DNA of 64,000 nt, from assembly GCF_030732865.1 (NCBI RefSeq), contig NZ_JASHKB010000003.1, positions 1 to 64,000 of the forward strand, in the 5' to 3' direction. Both the position numbers and the translations under genes were made by a program. Each line of letters begins with the position of its first letter. Position 1 is the first letter of the stretch. The DNA comes from Roseitalea sp. MMSF_3546 (GTDB lineage Bacteria; Pseudomonadota; Alphaproteobacteria; Rhizobiales; Rhizobiaceae). Below, piece by piece: positions 27,569-37,826 of this stretch. Below the pieces are notes generated by a model. That model was given only the letters and a program-made list of their open reading frames with translations, made no database searches and was not told the DNA's origin.

Positions 27569-28906
27569 TCATTCGGCCTTCTCGATACGGATGACCTGCG
27601 GCCGGTCGATCAGGTGGCCGTCACGGACCATGGCCTCGATCGCCTTGCGAATCGCCTGCTCGGTCGTCTCGTGGGTGATCAGGATCACCGTCTTGGGCGG
27701 GTTGTCGGCGCCATCATGGGCCGCATGCGCCATGGGCGCGTCGCCGTGCTGGACGATCGATTCCAGCGAGATGTCGTTTTCGGCCATGCGCGTCGCGATC
27801 GCCGCGAACACGCCCTTGCGATCATGGACGGTCAGACGCACGAAATAGCCGCCCGAGTGGGCCCGCATGCGCGCCCGCACGTAAGGGGCGAGCGTTGCCG
27901 CGGGACGACCGAGCGCCGGCGCCTGCTGGCGGCCGGGCTGGGACTTGGCGATGTCGGCGATGTCGCCGATCACCGCCGAGGCGGTCGCATTGCCGCCCGC
28001 GCCGGGCCCGGACATCAGCAGCGAGCCGACGATGTCGGCCTCGACGGCCACCGCATTGGTCACGCCCTCGACCTGGGCGATCACCGAGCCGAGCGGCACC
28101 ATGGTCGGATGCACGCGCTGCTCGATGCCCGTGGCGGTGCGCTGGGCGACGCCGAGCAGCTTGATGCGGTAACCCAGCTCGCGCGCCGCCTGGATATCGG
28201 CTAGCGAGATGTTGGAAATGCCCTCCATGTAGATTTCGTCGGCAGCGATCTGCGTGCCGAAGGCCAGGCTCGTCAGGATGGCCAGCTTGTGCGCGGTGTC
28301 GTGCCCCTCGATGTCGAAGGTCGGATCGGCCTCGGCATAGCCGAGCCGCTGGGCCTCGGCGAGGCAGGTGTTGAAGCCGATCCCGTCGTGCTCCATGCGC
28401 GTGAGGATGTAGTTCGCCGTGCCGTTGAGGATACCGTAGACGCGGGTGACGTCATTGCCCGACAGCGATTCGCGCATCGTCTTGATGATCGGGATGCCGC
28501 CGGCGACCGCCGCCTCGAAATTCAGGATGACGCCCGCCTGCTCGGCCTTTTGGGCGAGCGAGACGCCATGGCGGGCGAGCAACGCCTTGTTGGCGGTGAC
28601 CACGTGCCGGCCGGCATCGAGCGCGGCGTCCACGCTGGCCAGCGCCGGCCCGTCCTCGCCGCCGATCAGTTCGACGAAGACATCGATGTGATTGCTCGCG
28701 GCCAGTTGCACCGGATCGTCAAACCAGTGCATGCCGGCGTGCTCGAAGCCACGGTCCTTTTGCCGGTCGCGGGCGCTGACCGCGGTCACCTCGACGGGCC
28801 GGCCGCATTGCGCGGTCAACACCTCGCTCTTGTGCGCCAGAACGCGCGCCACCGAGGCGCCCACCGTGCCAAGGCCGGCAAGCCCGACGCGCAAACTCTC
28901 ACTCAT
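27569..28906 (-). CDS. hom: Homoserine dehydrogenase
   Basis: Reduces aspartate semialdehyde to homoserine for threonine and methionine. The 445-aa protein has the Rossmann motif GLAGLGTVG (residues 8-16), the catalytic domain with NGTANYILTRME and DPTFDIEGHDTAHKLAIL, and a C-terminal ACT domain (about 355-445, YFVRLTVHDRKGVFAAIA) that mediates threonine feedback. It lies about 40 bp after the aminotransferase gene, so the two are likely co-transcribed. Confidence 0.97.
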   Translation of the reverse strand: MSESLRVGLAGLGTVGASVARVLAHKSEVLTAQCGRPVEVTAVSARDRQKDRGFEHAGMHWFDDPVQLAASNHIDVFVELIGGEDGPALASVDAALDAGRHVVTANKALLARHGVSLAQKAEQAGVILNFEAAVAGGIPIIKTMRESLSGNDVTRVYGILNGTANYILTRMEHDGIGFNTCLAEAQRLGYAEADPTFDIEGHDTAHKLAILTSLAFGTQIAADEIYMEGISNISLADIQAARELGYRIKLLGVAQRTATGIEQRVHPTMVPLGSVIAQVEGVTNAVAVEADIVGSLLMSGPGAGGNATASAVIGDIADIAKSQPGRQQAPALGRPAATLAPYVRARMRAHSGGYFVRLTVHDRKGVFAAIATRMAENDISLESIVQHGDAPMAHAAHDGADNPPKTVILITHETTEQAIRKAIEAMVRDGHLIDRPQVIRIEKAE

Positions 28907-28948
28907 CTCGATCGTCCCTTCAATGGCGCCTGGAATGGTCGGGCGCGC

Positions 28949-30166
28949 TCAGCGCCGCGCGGTCAGAGAGACCACATTGTGCAGATTGCTGTCGGCGCTC
29001 GAAACGAAGCGCCGGATGTTGCGCGCGGCCTGCCGGATTCGGTGCTCGTTTTCGACAAGAGCGATGCGCACATGGTCGTCGCCATGCTCGCCGAAGCCGA
29101 CGCCGGGCGCGACGGCCACATCGGCCCTTTCGATCAGCAGCTTGGAAAACTCCAGCGAGCCCAGATGCCGGAACGGCTCGGGCACCGGCGCCCAGGCGAA
29201 CATGGTCGCCTCGGGCGCGGGCACGGCGAAGCCGGCATTGGAAAAGCCCGACACCAGCACGTCGCGGCGGCGCCGGTAGGTGTCGCGCACCTGGGCGATG
29301 TCAGAACCGTCGCCATTGAGCGCGGCGGTGGCGGCGACCTGGATCGGGGTGAAGGCGCCGTAGTCGAGATAGGACTTGACCCGGGTCAGCGCGCCGATCA
29401 GCCGCTCGTTGCCGACCGCGAAACCCATGCGCCAGCCCGGCATGGAAAAGGTCTTGGACATGGAGGTGAACTCGACGCACAGATCCATCGCGCCGGGCAC
29501 CTCGAGCACCGAGGGCGGCGGCGTCGCGCCGAAATAGATCTCCGCATAGGCCAGATCCGACAGGATGATCAGATCGTGCCGGCGGGCGAACGCGACCACG
29601 TCCCGGTAGAAATCCAGCGTAGCCACATAGGCGGTCGGGTTGGACGGGAAGTTGAGAATCACGGCCAGCGGCTTGGGTATGGAGTGCTTGATGGCGCGCT
29701 CGAGCGCGGCCATGAAGGTCTCGTCGGGCGCGGCCGGCACGGAGCGGATCACCCCGCCCGACATGATGAAGCCGAAGGCGTGGATCGGATAGGTCGGATC
29801 GGGGCACAGCACCACATCGCCCGGCGCGGTGATCGCCTGGGCCATGTTGGCGAAGCCCTCCTTGGAGCCCAGCGTGGCGACGATCTGCGTTTCCGGGTCG
29901 AGCTTGATGCCGAACCGGCGCGCGTAATAGGCGGCCTGCGCCTTTCTCAGCCCCGGAATGCCCCTTGAGGAGGAATAGCGGTGCGTGCGCGGATCGCGCA
30001 CCGTCTCGCACAGCTTGTCGACGATCGTTTGCGGGGTCGGCAGATCGGGATTGCCCATGCCCAGGTCGATGATGTCGCGGCCGGCCGCGCGCGCATCCGC
30101 CTTCAGGCGGTTGACCTGTTCGAACACATAGGGCGGCAGGCGCCTTGTCTTGTGGAACTCTTGCAT
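28949..30166 (-). CDS. Class I/II PLP aminotransferase (AlaC / LL-DAP-aminotransferase-like)
   Basis: A fold-type I aminotransferase of 405 aa. It has IIDLGMGNPDLPTP, the SSRGIPGLRKA substrate loop, NFPSNPTA and the PLP-lysine motif SMSKTFSMPGWRMGF. It belongs to the group often annotated as LL-diaminopimelate aminotransferase in rhizobia, but glutamate-pyruvate or methionine-related activity is equally possible. Its place directly before hom suggests a link with aspartate-family amino acids. Start Met at 30166 is used. Confidence 0.88.
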   Translation of the reverse strand: MQEFHKTRRLPPYVFEQVNRLKADARAAGRDIIDLGMGNPDLPTPQTIVDKLCETVRDPRTHRYSSSRGIPGLRKAQAAYYARRFGIKLDPETQIVATLGSKEGFANMAQAITAPGDVVLCPDPTYPIHAFGFIMSGGVIRSVPAAPDETFMAALERAIKHSIPKPLAVILNFPSNPTAYVATLDFYRDVVAFARRHDLIILSDLAYAEIYFGATPPPSVLEVPGAMDLCVEFTSMSKTFSMPGWRMGFAVGNERLIGALTRVKSYLDYGAFTPIQVAATAALNGDGSDIAQVRDTYRRRRDVLVSGFSNAGFAVPAPEATMFAWAPVPEPFRHLGSLEFSKLLIERADVAVAPGVGFGEHGDDHVRIALVENEHRIRQAARNIRRFVSSADSNLHNVVSLTARR

Positions 30167-30222
30167 GGCGGGCATCCGGTTTGCTCACATGCTATAGCTC
30201 GCACCGGCGCAGAAATCGAGTG

Positions 30223-30615
30223 TCAGCGTTGCTCGATCCGTGCCAGCGTTTCGTCCGAGTGCGTGGCGGCGAGCCGCTGCAACTCCGCCAGCCGGGCCCG
30301 GTAGGCCTGCGTCGAGATCCGTCCGGCCGCCCTGGCGGCGGCGAGCGCCTGCATCTGGGCGAAGAGCGCGGTTCGCGTGCGCGGATCGCCGGCCTGCAAT
30401 CGTGACTGCGGCTCGCGATTGAGGTTGGGATAGGTGCCCGTATTGCGAATCGCGACCTGAGGGACCAGATCGGACCCGTGAGCGGCCGGCGGTGCGGTCG
30501 GCGCAAGATCGGCGAATGCGGTGTCGATGGACGAACTCGACGTGCAGCCGGCCAGCGCGCCTCCGAAAAGCGGGCCAAGCGCAATGGCGACAAGGGCGGA
30601 TCGTGTCAGGGCCAA
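30223..30615 (-). CDS. Small hypothetical lipoprotein
   Basis: An exported lipoprotein of about 130 aa with no recognised domain. From the TTG at 30615 the N-terminus is LALTRSALVAIALGPLFGG, ending in lipobox ALAGC (Cys near 24). A TTG at 30657 would add 14 residues. The mature part is Ala/Arg-rich, and its C-terminal half is predicted helical (LFAQMQALAAARAAGRIS). It ends about 55 bp upstream of the aminotransferase start. Confidence 0.7.
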   Translation of the reverse strand: MALTRSALVAIALGPLFGGALAGCTSSSSIDTAFADLAPTAPPAAHGSDLVPQVAIRNTGTYPNLNREPQSRLQAGDPRTRTALFAQMQALAAARAAGRISTQAYRARLAELQRLAATHSDETLARIEQR

Positions 30616-30751
30616 GGCGTTGGGCCTTCGTTCTGCTTGATGGTCATCGAACTGCAACGCTAGTATGGCCTGAGCAAGGCCGCCGCAAGCCCGGGCCGCG
30701 TCGTGCGGCCCTCCGGATGCGGCAGTCCGGACGATTTGGGATGAACAGTCA

Positions 30752-32593
30752 ATGAGCGCAAAGGCAAAAGACCCCGATCAAACCGGGGCCCATGACGGTC
30801 AGGCCGATGCGCTCGATGCCTATGTGATCAAGGATCCCGAGGCATTCGCCCGCAACCTTGCGCGGATGATCGAGGCGGCCGGTCACGCCGCGGCGAACTG
30901 GGTGGCCCCGCGCGAGCGCGGGGAAACGCACGATACCATCTCCGAGCCGGCCGCCGAGATGGCCAAGACCTTCTCCAAGGTCACCGAATACTGGCTGTCG
31001 GACCCGCAGCGGGCGATCGAGGCGCAGACCAGGCTGTTCTCGGGCTACATGAACATCTGGGCCAACTCGATCAAGCGGATGGGCGACCCCTCCATTGCCG
31101 AGGCGGTGAGCACGGACCCGCGCGACAAGCGATTCGCCGACGAGGACTGGAAGGACAATGCCTTCTTCTCCTTCCTCAAACAGGCCTATCTGGTGACCTC
31201 GAACTGGGCGAGCGAGCTTGTCGACGAGGCCGAGGGACTGGACCCGCACACCAAGCACAAGGCGCAATTCTACATGCGCCAGTTCACCAGTGCGCTGTCG
31301 CCGTCGAATTTCATGGTTTCCAACCCGGAGATCTTCAAGGAGACGGTGGCCACGAACGGCGCCAATCTGGTGCGCGGCATGGAGATGCTGGCCGACGACA
31401 TCAAGTCCGGCAAGGGCGAGGTGCGCCTGCGCCAGGCGGACTATTCCAAGTTCGAGATCGGCAAGAACCTGGCCACCACGCCGGGCAAGGTGATCGCGCG
31501 CAGCGATCTGGTCGAGGTGATCCAGTACGCGCCGACGACCGATACCGTTCTCAAGCGGCCGCTTCTGATCTGCCCGCCATGGATCAACAAGTTCTACATC
31601 CTCGATCTGAACCCGGACAAATCCTTCATCAGATGGGCGGTCGGCCAGGGCCACACCGTGTTCGTGATGTCCTGGGTCAACCCGGATGAACGCCACGCCA
31701 CGATGGACTGGAACGCCTATGTCGAGGACGGGCTGTTCTTTGCGCTCGATGCGGTCCGGCAGGCCACCGGCGAGACGCGCGTCAACGCCATCGGCTACTG
31801 CGTGGGCGGCACGCTGCTGGCCGCGGCGCTGGCACTGATGGCGCGCAATGGCGACGAACGCATCGCCACGGCAACCCTATTCACCACGCAGGTCGACTTC
31901 ACCCATGCGGGCGATCTGAAGGTGTTCGTCGACGACGAACAGCTCGAGGCGCTGGAAGCGCGCATGAAGCGCAGCGGCTATCTGGACGGCTCGAAGATGG
32001 CGACCGCCTTCAACATGCTGCGCGCGGGCGACCTGATCTGGCCGTATGTCGTCAACAACTACATGAAGGGCAAGGATCCCCTGCCCTTCGATCTGCTTTA
32101 CTGGAACGCCGATTCCACGCGCATGGCTGCGGCCAACCACATCTTCTATCTGCGCAACTGCTATCACGAGAACAATCTCGCCCGCGGGATGATGCGGCTT
32201 TCGGGCAAGCGCATCAATCTGGGCGACGTCACCGTTCCGGTCTACAACCTGGCCACGCGCGAGGACCATATCGCGCCGGCCCTGTCGGTGTTCGAGGGTT
32301 CCAAGCTGTTCGGCGGCGCGGTCACCTACGTGCTCGGAGGCTCGGGTCATATTGCCGGCGTCGTCAACCCGCCGCATCGCAACAAGTACCAGTTCTGGTC
32401 GGGCCCGAAGGTCGAGGGCACGTTCGCCGAGTGGCTGGAAAAGGCCGAAATGACGCAAGGCTCGTGGTGGCCCCATTGGGACGGCTGGATCCGCGAGCAC
32501 GACGATGCCGAGGTCAAGGCGCGCAAGCCGGGGATCGGCCGCAAGAAGCCCCTGGCCGACGCGCCGGGAGACTATGTGCGCGTCAGGGTGTGA
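30752..32593 (+). CDS. phaC: Class I poly(3-hydroxyalkanoate) synthase
   Basis: Polymerises (R)-3-hydroxybutyryl-CoA into storage granules. The 613-aa protein has the lipase-like box GYCVGGTLLA with the active cysteine near residue 350, the conserved PPWINKFYILDL and SWVNPDERH segments, the catalytic Asp in REDHIAPA and the His in GGSGHIAGVVNPP. Length fits class I (phaC alone, no phaE). No phaA, phaB or phasin gene is adjacent. Confidence 0.97.
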   Translation: MSAKAKDPDQTGAHDGQADALDAYVIKDPEAFARNLARMIEAAGHAAANWVAPRERGETHDTISEPAAEMAKTFSKVTEYWLSDPQRAIEAQTRLFSGYMNIWANSIKRMGDPSIAEAVSTDPRDKRFADEDWKDNAFFSFLKQAYLVTSNWASELVDEAEGLDPHTKHKAQFYMRQFTSALSPSNFMVSNPEIFKETVATNGANLVRGMEMLADDIKSGKGEVRLRQADYSKFEIGKNLATTPGKVIARSDLVEVIQYAPTTDTVLKRPLLICPPWINKFYILDLNPDKSFIRWAVGQGHTVFVMSWVNPDERHATMDWNAYVEDGLFFALDAVRQATGETRVNAIGYCVGGTLLAAALALMARNGDERIATATLFTTQVDFTHAGDLKVFVDDEQLEALEARMKRSGYLDGSKMATAFNMLRAGDLIWPYVVNNYMKGKDPLPFDLLYWNADSTRMAAANHIFYLRNCYHENNLARGMMRLSGKRINLGDVTVPVYNLATREDHIAPALSVFEGSKLFGGAVTYVLGGSGHIAGVVNPPHRNKYQFWSGPKVEGTFAEWLEKAEMTQGSWWPHWDGWIREHDDAEVKARKPGIGRKKPLADAPGDYVRVRV

Positions 32594-32704
32594 CGGGCGG
32601 GGTCGCCCAGACGTGGCCCATCGCAACGCGTTCGCATCCGCCCCCCTCTGTCCCTGGGGTACAGGGTGGGGTGTTTCATGCCGTGCCGATCCGGATTGTC
32701 TGAC

Positions 32705-33427
32705 ATGATCTTCGACCCGCCGCTGATCGAGGCGCGGCTGATCCGCCGCTACAAGCGCTTTCTGGCCGACGTCACCCTGGCCGATGGCGGCGAGGCGACC
32801 GTCTCGGTGCCCAATACCGGCTCGATGATGGGCCTGACCGCGCCGGGCGCGCGCGTCCTGCTGTCGCGGTCGTGCGACCCCAAGCGCAAATATCCGCACC
32901 GGCTGGAGATCGTCGAGGCCGACGGTACGCTGGTCGGCATCAATACCGGCCTGCCCAACCGGCTCGTCGAGGAGGCGATCGACGCCGGCATGATCGGCGA
33001 TCTGGGCGAATATGCGAGCCTTGCCCGCGAGCGCAAATACGGCGCCAATTCGCGCATCGACATCCTGCTCGAGGATCCCGCGCGCGGGCGCGCCTATGTC
33101 GAGGTCAAGAACGTGCATCTGCGGCGCCGGGCCGGCCTCGCCGAGTTTCCCGATACCAAAACGGCGCGCGGCGCCAAGCATCTGCGCGAACTGGCGGCGA
33201 TGGCGCAGGGCGGGCATCGCGCGATCATGGTCTATCTGATCCAGCGCGCAGACTGCGAAAGCCTGCGCCTTTGCCGCGATCTCGACCCCGACTACGCGGC
33301 GCAATTCGACCGGGCGGTGGGGCTCGGACTTGAAGCTTTCGCCGTTCGATGCCAAATCTCGCGGAGTGCGATCGTGCCCGAAGCGGTCATTCCCATCGAT
33401 GAACCCATCATGACGGCGGCGCAATGA
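32705..33427 (+). CDS. sfsA: Sugar fermentation stimulation protein SfsA
   Basis: A 240-aa SfsA-family protein, a predicted DNA-binding or nuclease-fold protein of unclear role. Signature stretches are [46 protein letters not shown] and [16 protein letters not shown]. The D..EVK arrangement is that of a restriction-endonuclease fold. The ATG at 32705 is preferred over an upstream codon at 32666. Its stop overlaps an ATG of the following reading (ATGA at 33424). Confidence 0.94.
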   Translation: MIFDPPLIEARLIRRYKRFLADVTLADGGEATVSVPNTGSMMGLTAPGARVLLSRSCDPKRKYPHRLEIVEADGTLVGINTGLPNRLVEEAIDAGMIGDLGEYASLARERKYGANSRIDILLEDPARGRAYVEVKNVHLRRRAGLAEFPDTKTARGAKHLRELAAMAQGGHRAIMVYLIQRADCESLRLCRDLDPDYAAQFDRAVGLGLEAFAVRCQISRSAIVPEAVIPIDEPIMTAAQ

Positions 33428-33462
33428 CGCGCGGGGTCGCCCGGCAGGAACGGACGGACAAC

Positions 33463-34296
33463 ATGGTCAGCTATCTGGACGCAGCCATCGCACCGGTCAA
33501 GAACACCGGCCAGATCCGGCTTCATGGCGAAGCCGGCTTCGCCGGCATGCGCAAGGCCGGCGCGCTCGTGGCAAGGGCACTCGACGAAGTGGCCCCGCTC
33601 GTCGTGCCGGGCACGACCACCAGCCGCATCGACCGGTTCCTGTTCGAGTTCGGCATGGACCACGACGCCGTGCCGGCGACGCTCAACTATCGCGGCTATA
33701 CCAAGAGTTCGTGCACCTCGATCAACCATGTCGTCTGCCACGGCATTCCCAACGACAAGCCGCTGCGCAATGGCGATATCGTCAATGTCGACGTGACCTA
33801 TGTGCTCGATGGCTGGCATGGCGACTCCTCGCGCATGTATCCGGTCGGCCAGCCCAAGCGCGCCGCAGAGCGGCTGCTCGAGGTCACCCATGAATGCCTG
33901 ATGCGCGGCATCGCGGCGGTCAGGCCCGGTGCGCGCATGGGCGCGATCGGCGCGGCCATCCAGGCTCATGCCGAGGGCGAGCGCTGCTCGGTGGTGCGCG
34001 ACTTCTGCGGACACGGCATCGGCCAGTTGTTCCACGACGCACCCAACGTGCTGCATTACGGCCGCGCCGACGAGGGTGCCGAGATGAAGCCGGGCATGAT
34101 CTTCACCATCGAGCCGATGATCAATCTGGGCCGGGCGCACGTCAAGGTACTGGGCGATGGCTGGACGGCGGTCACGCGCGACCGCTCGCTTTCGGCGCAG
34201 TACGAGCACACGGTCGGGGTGACCGAGACCGGCTGCGAGGTCTTCACCCTGTCGCCCGGCGGTCTTGACCGACCGGGGCTTCCGATCACACGGTAA
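33463..34296 (+). CDS. map: Methionine aminopeptidase, type I
   Basis: Removes the initiator Met from nascent proteins. The 277-aa enzyme has [12 protein letters not shown], the metal ligands in [17 protein letters not shown] (two Asp), [14 protein letters not shown] (His), IFTIEPMI (Glu) and the last Glu in SAQYEHTV. Start Met at 33463 matches homologues. An ATG at 33424, overlapping the sfsA stop (ATGA), would add 13 residues and give translational coupling. Confidence 0.96.
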   Translation: MVSYLDAAIAPVKNTGQIRLHGEAGFAGMRKAGALVARALDEVAPLVVPGTTTSRIDRFLFEFGMDHDAVPATLNYRGYTKSSCTSINHVVCHGIPNDKPLRNGDIVNVDVTYVLDGWHGDSSRMYPVGQPKRAAERLLEVTHECLMRGIAAVRPGARMGAIGAAIQAHAEGERCSVVRDFCGHGIGQLFHDAPNVLHYGRADEGAEMKPGMIFTIEPMINLGRAHVKVLGDGWTAVTRDRSLSAQYEHTVGVTETGCEVFTLSPGGLDRPGLPITR

Positions 34297-34336
34297 GGCG
34301 AGCGGCCGGGCACAGCGCCGGCACAGCGGGGCGGTG

Positions 34337-35101
34337 ATGGGCGGAGACGATGACGAGCGGCAGGCATTCTTTTCCGAATCGCAAGGGTCCCGCCCGAAGC
34401 CGCAACCTCCGGACGAAAAGGTGCCCCGGCCCTCGCCCAATGCCGGCCACAGGGACCGGCTGAGGGCGCGCTTCGCGCGCGCGGGCAGCGAGGCGCTCGC
34501 CGACTACGAACTGCTCGAAATGGTGCTGTACCGGTCGATCCCGCGCCGGGACACGAAGCCGATCGCCAAGGCGCTGATCGCCAGGTTCGGATCGTTCGGC
34601 GCGGTGCTCGGCGCCGACGCAAGGCGGCTGGCCGAGGTGCCCGGCATGGGCGAGGCGAGCGCGCTCGATCTGAAGATCGTCGCCGCCGCCGGCCGGCTGA
34701 TGGCGCGCCAGGGAATTGACGACAGGCGGGTGCTCAGTTCGTGGTCGGCGGTCATCGACTATTGCACCGCCGCCATGGCGCATGAGAGCCGCGAGCAGTT
34801 CCGGGTGCTTTATCTTGACAAGAAGAACGGGCTGATCGCCGACGAGGTGCAGCAGACCGGCACGGTCGACCACACCCCGGTCTATCCGCGCGAGGTGCTG
34901 CGCCGGTCGGTCGAACTGCACGCCACCGCGGTGGTGCTGGTCCACAACCATCCGTCGGGCGATCCCACGCCCTCGCGGGCCGACATCCAGATGACCAAGA
35001 CGATCGTCGATGTGCTCGCCCCGCTCGGCATCCTCGTTCACGACCATGTGATCATCGGCAAGTCCGGCCATGCCAGCCTGAAGGGGCTGGGGCTGATGTG
35101 A
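34337..35101 (+). CDS. radC: RadC/JAB-domain protein
   Basis: A 254-aa RadC-family protein. A helix-hairpin-helix-like UPF0758 N-terminal domain ([26 protein letters not shown], then [13 protein letters not shown]) precedes a JAB/MPN+ metalloprotease-like domain with [14 protein letters not shown] (zinc ligands His, His, Asp). The original DNA-repair assignment of RadC is disputed and its function is unknown. It follows map by 40 bp. Start at 34337 is one of several possible. Confidence 0.93.
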   Translation: MGGDDDERQAFFSESQGSRPKPQPPDEKVPRPSPNAGHRDRLRARFARAGSEALADYELLEMVLYRSIPRRDTKPIAKALIARFGSFGAVLGADARRLAEVPGMGEASALDLKIVAAAGRLMARQGIDDRRVLSSWSAVIDYCTAAMAHESREQFRVLYLDKKNGLIADEVQQTGTVDHTPVYPREVLRRSVELHATAVVLVHNHPSGDPTPSRADIQMTKTIVDVLAPLGILVHDHVIIGKSGHASLKGLGLM

Positions 35102-35120
35102 CGGGCGGGTGTGCGCGTCT

Positions 35121-35271
35121 CGCCTCCCCCTTGAGGGGAGGCACGCGAGACCGAGCGTGCGATGGTCGAGCGGGTGGGGGTAACAAATGACCGCGATGTC
35201 AGCACCGGCACCCCCACCCGGCTCTGCCTCGTTTCACTCGGCACTCGCCGACCTCCCCTCAAGGGGGAGGT
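35121..35271. repeat. Palindromic intergenic repeat, family B copy 2
   Basis: A 151-bp element between the convergent 3' ends of radC and pccB. It reads CGCCTCCCCCTTGAGGGGAG at one end and ACCTCCCCTCAAGGGGGAGG at the other, with inner GAGCGGGTGGGGGTAAC and ACCCCCACCCGGCTCTG. Its reverse complement matches the element at 18922-19099 along both flanks. Confidence 0.88.
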
Positions 35272-35284
35272 TTGACCGCGCACC

Positions 35285-36817
35285 TCACAACGGAATGTTG
35301 TCGTGCTTCTTCCAGGGGTTTTGCAGATCCTTGTTCCTGAGCAGCCGCAGCGCCCGGGCCACCCGCGGCCGCGTATCGCGCGGCATGATCACCTCGTCGA
35401 CATAGCCGCGCTCGGCGGCGACGAAGGGCGACAGGAACCGATCCTCATAGGACCGGGTATGGGCCTCGATCCTGTTGGGATCGCCCAGGTCCTTGCGGTG
35501 GATGATCTCGACCGCCCCCTTGGCGCCCATCACGGCGATCTGCGCCGAAGGCCAGGCATAGTTGATGTCGCCGCGCAGATGCTTGGAGGCCATCACGTCA
35601 TAGGCCCCGCCGAACGCCTTGCGCGTGATCACGGTCACCTTGGGCACGGTCGCCTCGCCATAGGCGAACAGAAGCTTCGCGCCGTGCTTGATCAGCCCGC
35701 CATATTCCTGGCTGGTGCCCGGCAGGAAGCCCGGCACGTCGACGAAGGTGACGATCGGGATCGAGAACGCGTCGCAGAACCGAACGAAACGCGCCGCCTT
35801 GCGGCTGGCATCGGAATCGAGCACGCCCGCCAGCACCAGCGGCTGATTGGCGACGAAACCGGTGGTGCGGCCTTCCATGCGGCCGAATCCGGTGACGATG
35901 TTTCTGGCGAATTCGGCCTGGATCTCGAAGAAGTCGCCCTCATCGACCGTCTTCTCGATCAGTTCGGTGATGTCGTAGGGCTTGTTGGCGTTGTCGGGCA
36001 CCAATGTGTCCAAGGACGGGTCGGGGACGGCCGAGGATTGGTGATGGGCGAGTTCGGGCACCGGCGCGGTGTTGGAAGCGGGCAGGAAATCGACCAGCCG
36101 GCGCATCTGCAAGAGCGCGTCGACATCGTCGTCATAGGCGCCATCGGCGATCGACGAGCGCGTGGTGTGCACCCTGGCTCCGCCCAGTTCCTCGGCGGTG
36201 ACGGACTCGTTGGTGACGGTCCTGACCACGTCCGGTCCGGTGACGAACATGTAGGAGCGCTCGCGCACCATGAAGACGAAGTCGGTCATCGCCGGCGAAT
36301 AGACATCGCCCCCCGCGCACGGGCCCATGATCACCGAAATCTGCGGGATGACGCCCGAGGCCAGGATATTGCGCTGGAAGACCTCGGCATAGCCGCCGAG
36401 CGCGGCCACGCCCTCCTGGATGCGCGCGCCGCCGGCATCGTAGAGCCCGATGATCGGCGCCCGGTTCCTGAGCGCCATGTCCTGGACCTTCATGATCTTG
36501 CCGGCGTGCGTTTCCGAAAGCGAGCCGCCAAAGACGGTGAAGTCCTTGGCGAAGACGAAGACCGTGCGGCCGTTGATCGTGCCCCAGCCGGTGACGACGC
36601 CGTCGCCGGGGATCCTGGTTTCGTCCATGGAAAAGTCGGTGCAGCGGTGTTCGACGAACATGTCGAACTCCTCGAAACTGCCCTCGTCCAGCAGCACGGC
36701 CAGCCGTTCGCGCGCGGTCAGCTTGCCGCGGGCGTGTTGGGCCTCGATGCGCTTTTGCCCGCCGCCGAGCATCGCCACGGCGCGGCGCCGGTGCAGTTCC
36801 TCGATCACCTCTTTCAT
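35285..36817 (-). CDS. pccB: Propionyl-CoA carboxylase beta (carboxyltransferase) subunit
   Basis: Carboxyltransferase half of the biotin enzyme that converts propionyl-CoA to methylmalonyl-CoA. The 510-aa protein has both crotonase-fold lobes, with [47 protein letters not shown] and [13 protein letters not shown]. The Asp/Tyr segment is of the propionyl rather than acetyl type. The start [12 protein letters not shown] at 36817 is used. Its partner pccA lies 13 kb away on the same strand. Confidence 0.96.
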   Translation of the reverse strand: MKEVIEELHRRRAVAMLGGGQKRIEAQHARGKLTARERLAVLLDEGSFEEFDMFVEHRCTDFSMDETRIPGDGVVTGWGTINGRTVFVFAKDFTVFGGSLSETHAGKIMKVQDMALRNRAPIIGLYDAGGARIQEGVAALGGYAEVFQRNILASGVIPQISVIMGPCAGGDVYSPAMTDFVFMVRERSYMFVTGPDVVRTVTNESVTAEELGGARVHTTRSSIADGAYDDDVDALLQMRRLVDFLPASNTAPVPELAHHQSSAVPDPSLDTLVPDNANKPYDITELIEKTVDEGDFFEIQAEFARNIVTGFGRMEGRTTGFVANQPLVLAGVLDSDASRKAARFVRFCDAFSIPIVTFVDVPGFLPGTSQEYGGLIKHGAKLLFAYGEATVPKVTVITRKAFGGAYDVMASKHLRGDINYAWPSAQIAVMGAKGAVEIIHRKDLGDPNRIEAHTRSYEDRFLSPFVAAERGYVDEVIMPRDTRPRVARALRLLRNKDLQNPWKKHDNIPL

Positions 36818-36898
36818 GAAACGTCCCCTCGCAGATCGGTTCTGTCCTGCGATAGCAGGGTCTGCGGGCAAGACAATACGGCGTACGGACGAGGCGGG

Positions 36899-37681
36899 CT
36901 ATGTGCGAAGCGCGTCGATCATCCGCGCGGCGGCATCCATCTCGCGCCGGCGGCGCTGCCGGACGGCGCGCGCCTGGGCGTCCTCGCCCCATTGGGCGAT
37001 GTTGAAATCCTCGTCGACATGGGCAGCGGCCCAGGCGTCGTCGGCGCCCCATGCGGCGCGGTAGACGCCATAAGCAAGGACCGCCGAGCCGGTGAGCGTG
37101 GTCATCGAATGCAGCGCGGCGAGGGCGACCGGATCGGTCACCTGAGCGACCAGCGCGGCCATGGCCCTGAGCGTCTCGCGCGGCTGGGCGACATGGATGA
37201 CCCCTTCGGCGAGATGAAACCGTCCGCCGGCCTGGCGCTCGGCCCATTCGAGCGGGCCGTCCCAACTGTCGCGCTGGAGGGCGACGAGCGTTTCGGGCCC
37301 CTCGGCCCGGTAGCACACGAGGTCGGAGCCGAAGAAACGCACGATGTCTTCATGCACCGCCTGGGGGTCGGCCGCCACGCCGTCGATTGCCGTGTTGACA
37401 AGCCGGAAGGCCGGCATGGTCGACGGATCGATCGTCTCTTCCTGGGCGCCGAATTCGTCGGCGACGATGCGCGCGGCCGGCGCGGTTCCGAGCGCGACGA
37501 TCGCCTTGCCGGGCGTGCGGGCCGGCCGGCCGTCGAGTTCGACGGCAAAGCCGCCGTCATGTTCGCCGACGGCCACCTTGTCGTAAAACCGCCGGGGCAG
37601 GTCGGGTCGCATATTGGCCCGTGCCGCGCCCATCGGATCGGCGGGCTGGTCGGTGTGCAATTGCGCCAGCAGGTCGCGCAC
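36899..37681 (-). CDS. ATP12-family F1-ATPase assembly chaperone
   Basis: Homologue of mitochondrial Atp12, which binds the F1 alpha subunit before assembly. The 260-aa protein contains RRFYDKVAVGEHDGGFAVELDGR, the conserved DRDSWDGP-like QRDSWDGPLEWA and HSMTTLTGSAVLAYG. The start is a GTG at 37681 with GGGAG nine bases upstream. It lies about 80 bp upstream of pccB in the same direction and is divergent from parE. Confidence 0.92.
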   Translation of the reverse strand: MRDLLAQLHTDQPADPMGAARANMRPDLPRRFYDKVAVGEHDGGFAVELDGRPARTPGKAIVALGTAPAARIVADEFGAQEETIDPSTMPAFRLVNTAIDGVAADPQAVHEDIVRFFGSDLVCYRAEGPETLVALQRDSWDGPLEWAERQAGGRFHLAEGVIHVAQPRETLRAMAALVAQVTDPVALAALHSMTTLTGSAVLAYGVYRAAWGADDAWAAAHVDEDFNIAQWGEDAQARAVRQRRRREMDAAARMIDALRT

Positions 37682-37826
37682 GATCGTAACTCCCAAGATG
37701 CAGCTTGCGCGATAGCCGATCGGTGGCCCATGCGGCAAGAGCGGTGGCCGTGGCGTTTCGCCACCGGCGCGCCCATATGCGATAGTGCGGCCTGATTCGG
37801 CCCGAATTCTCGGACAATGGATGGTC

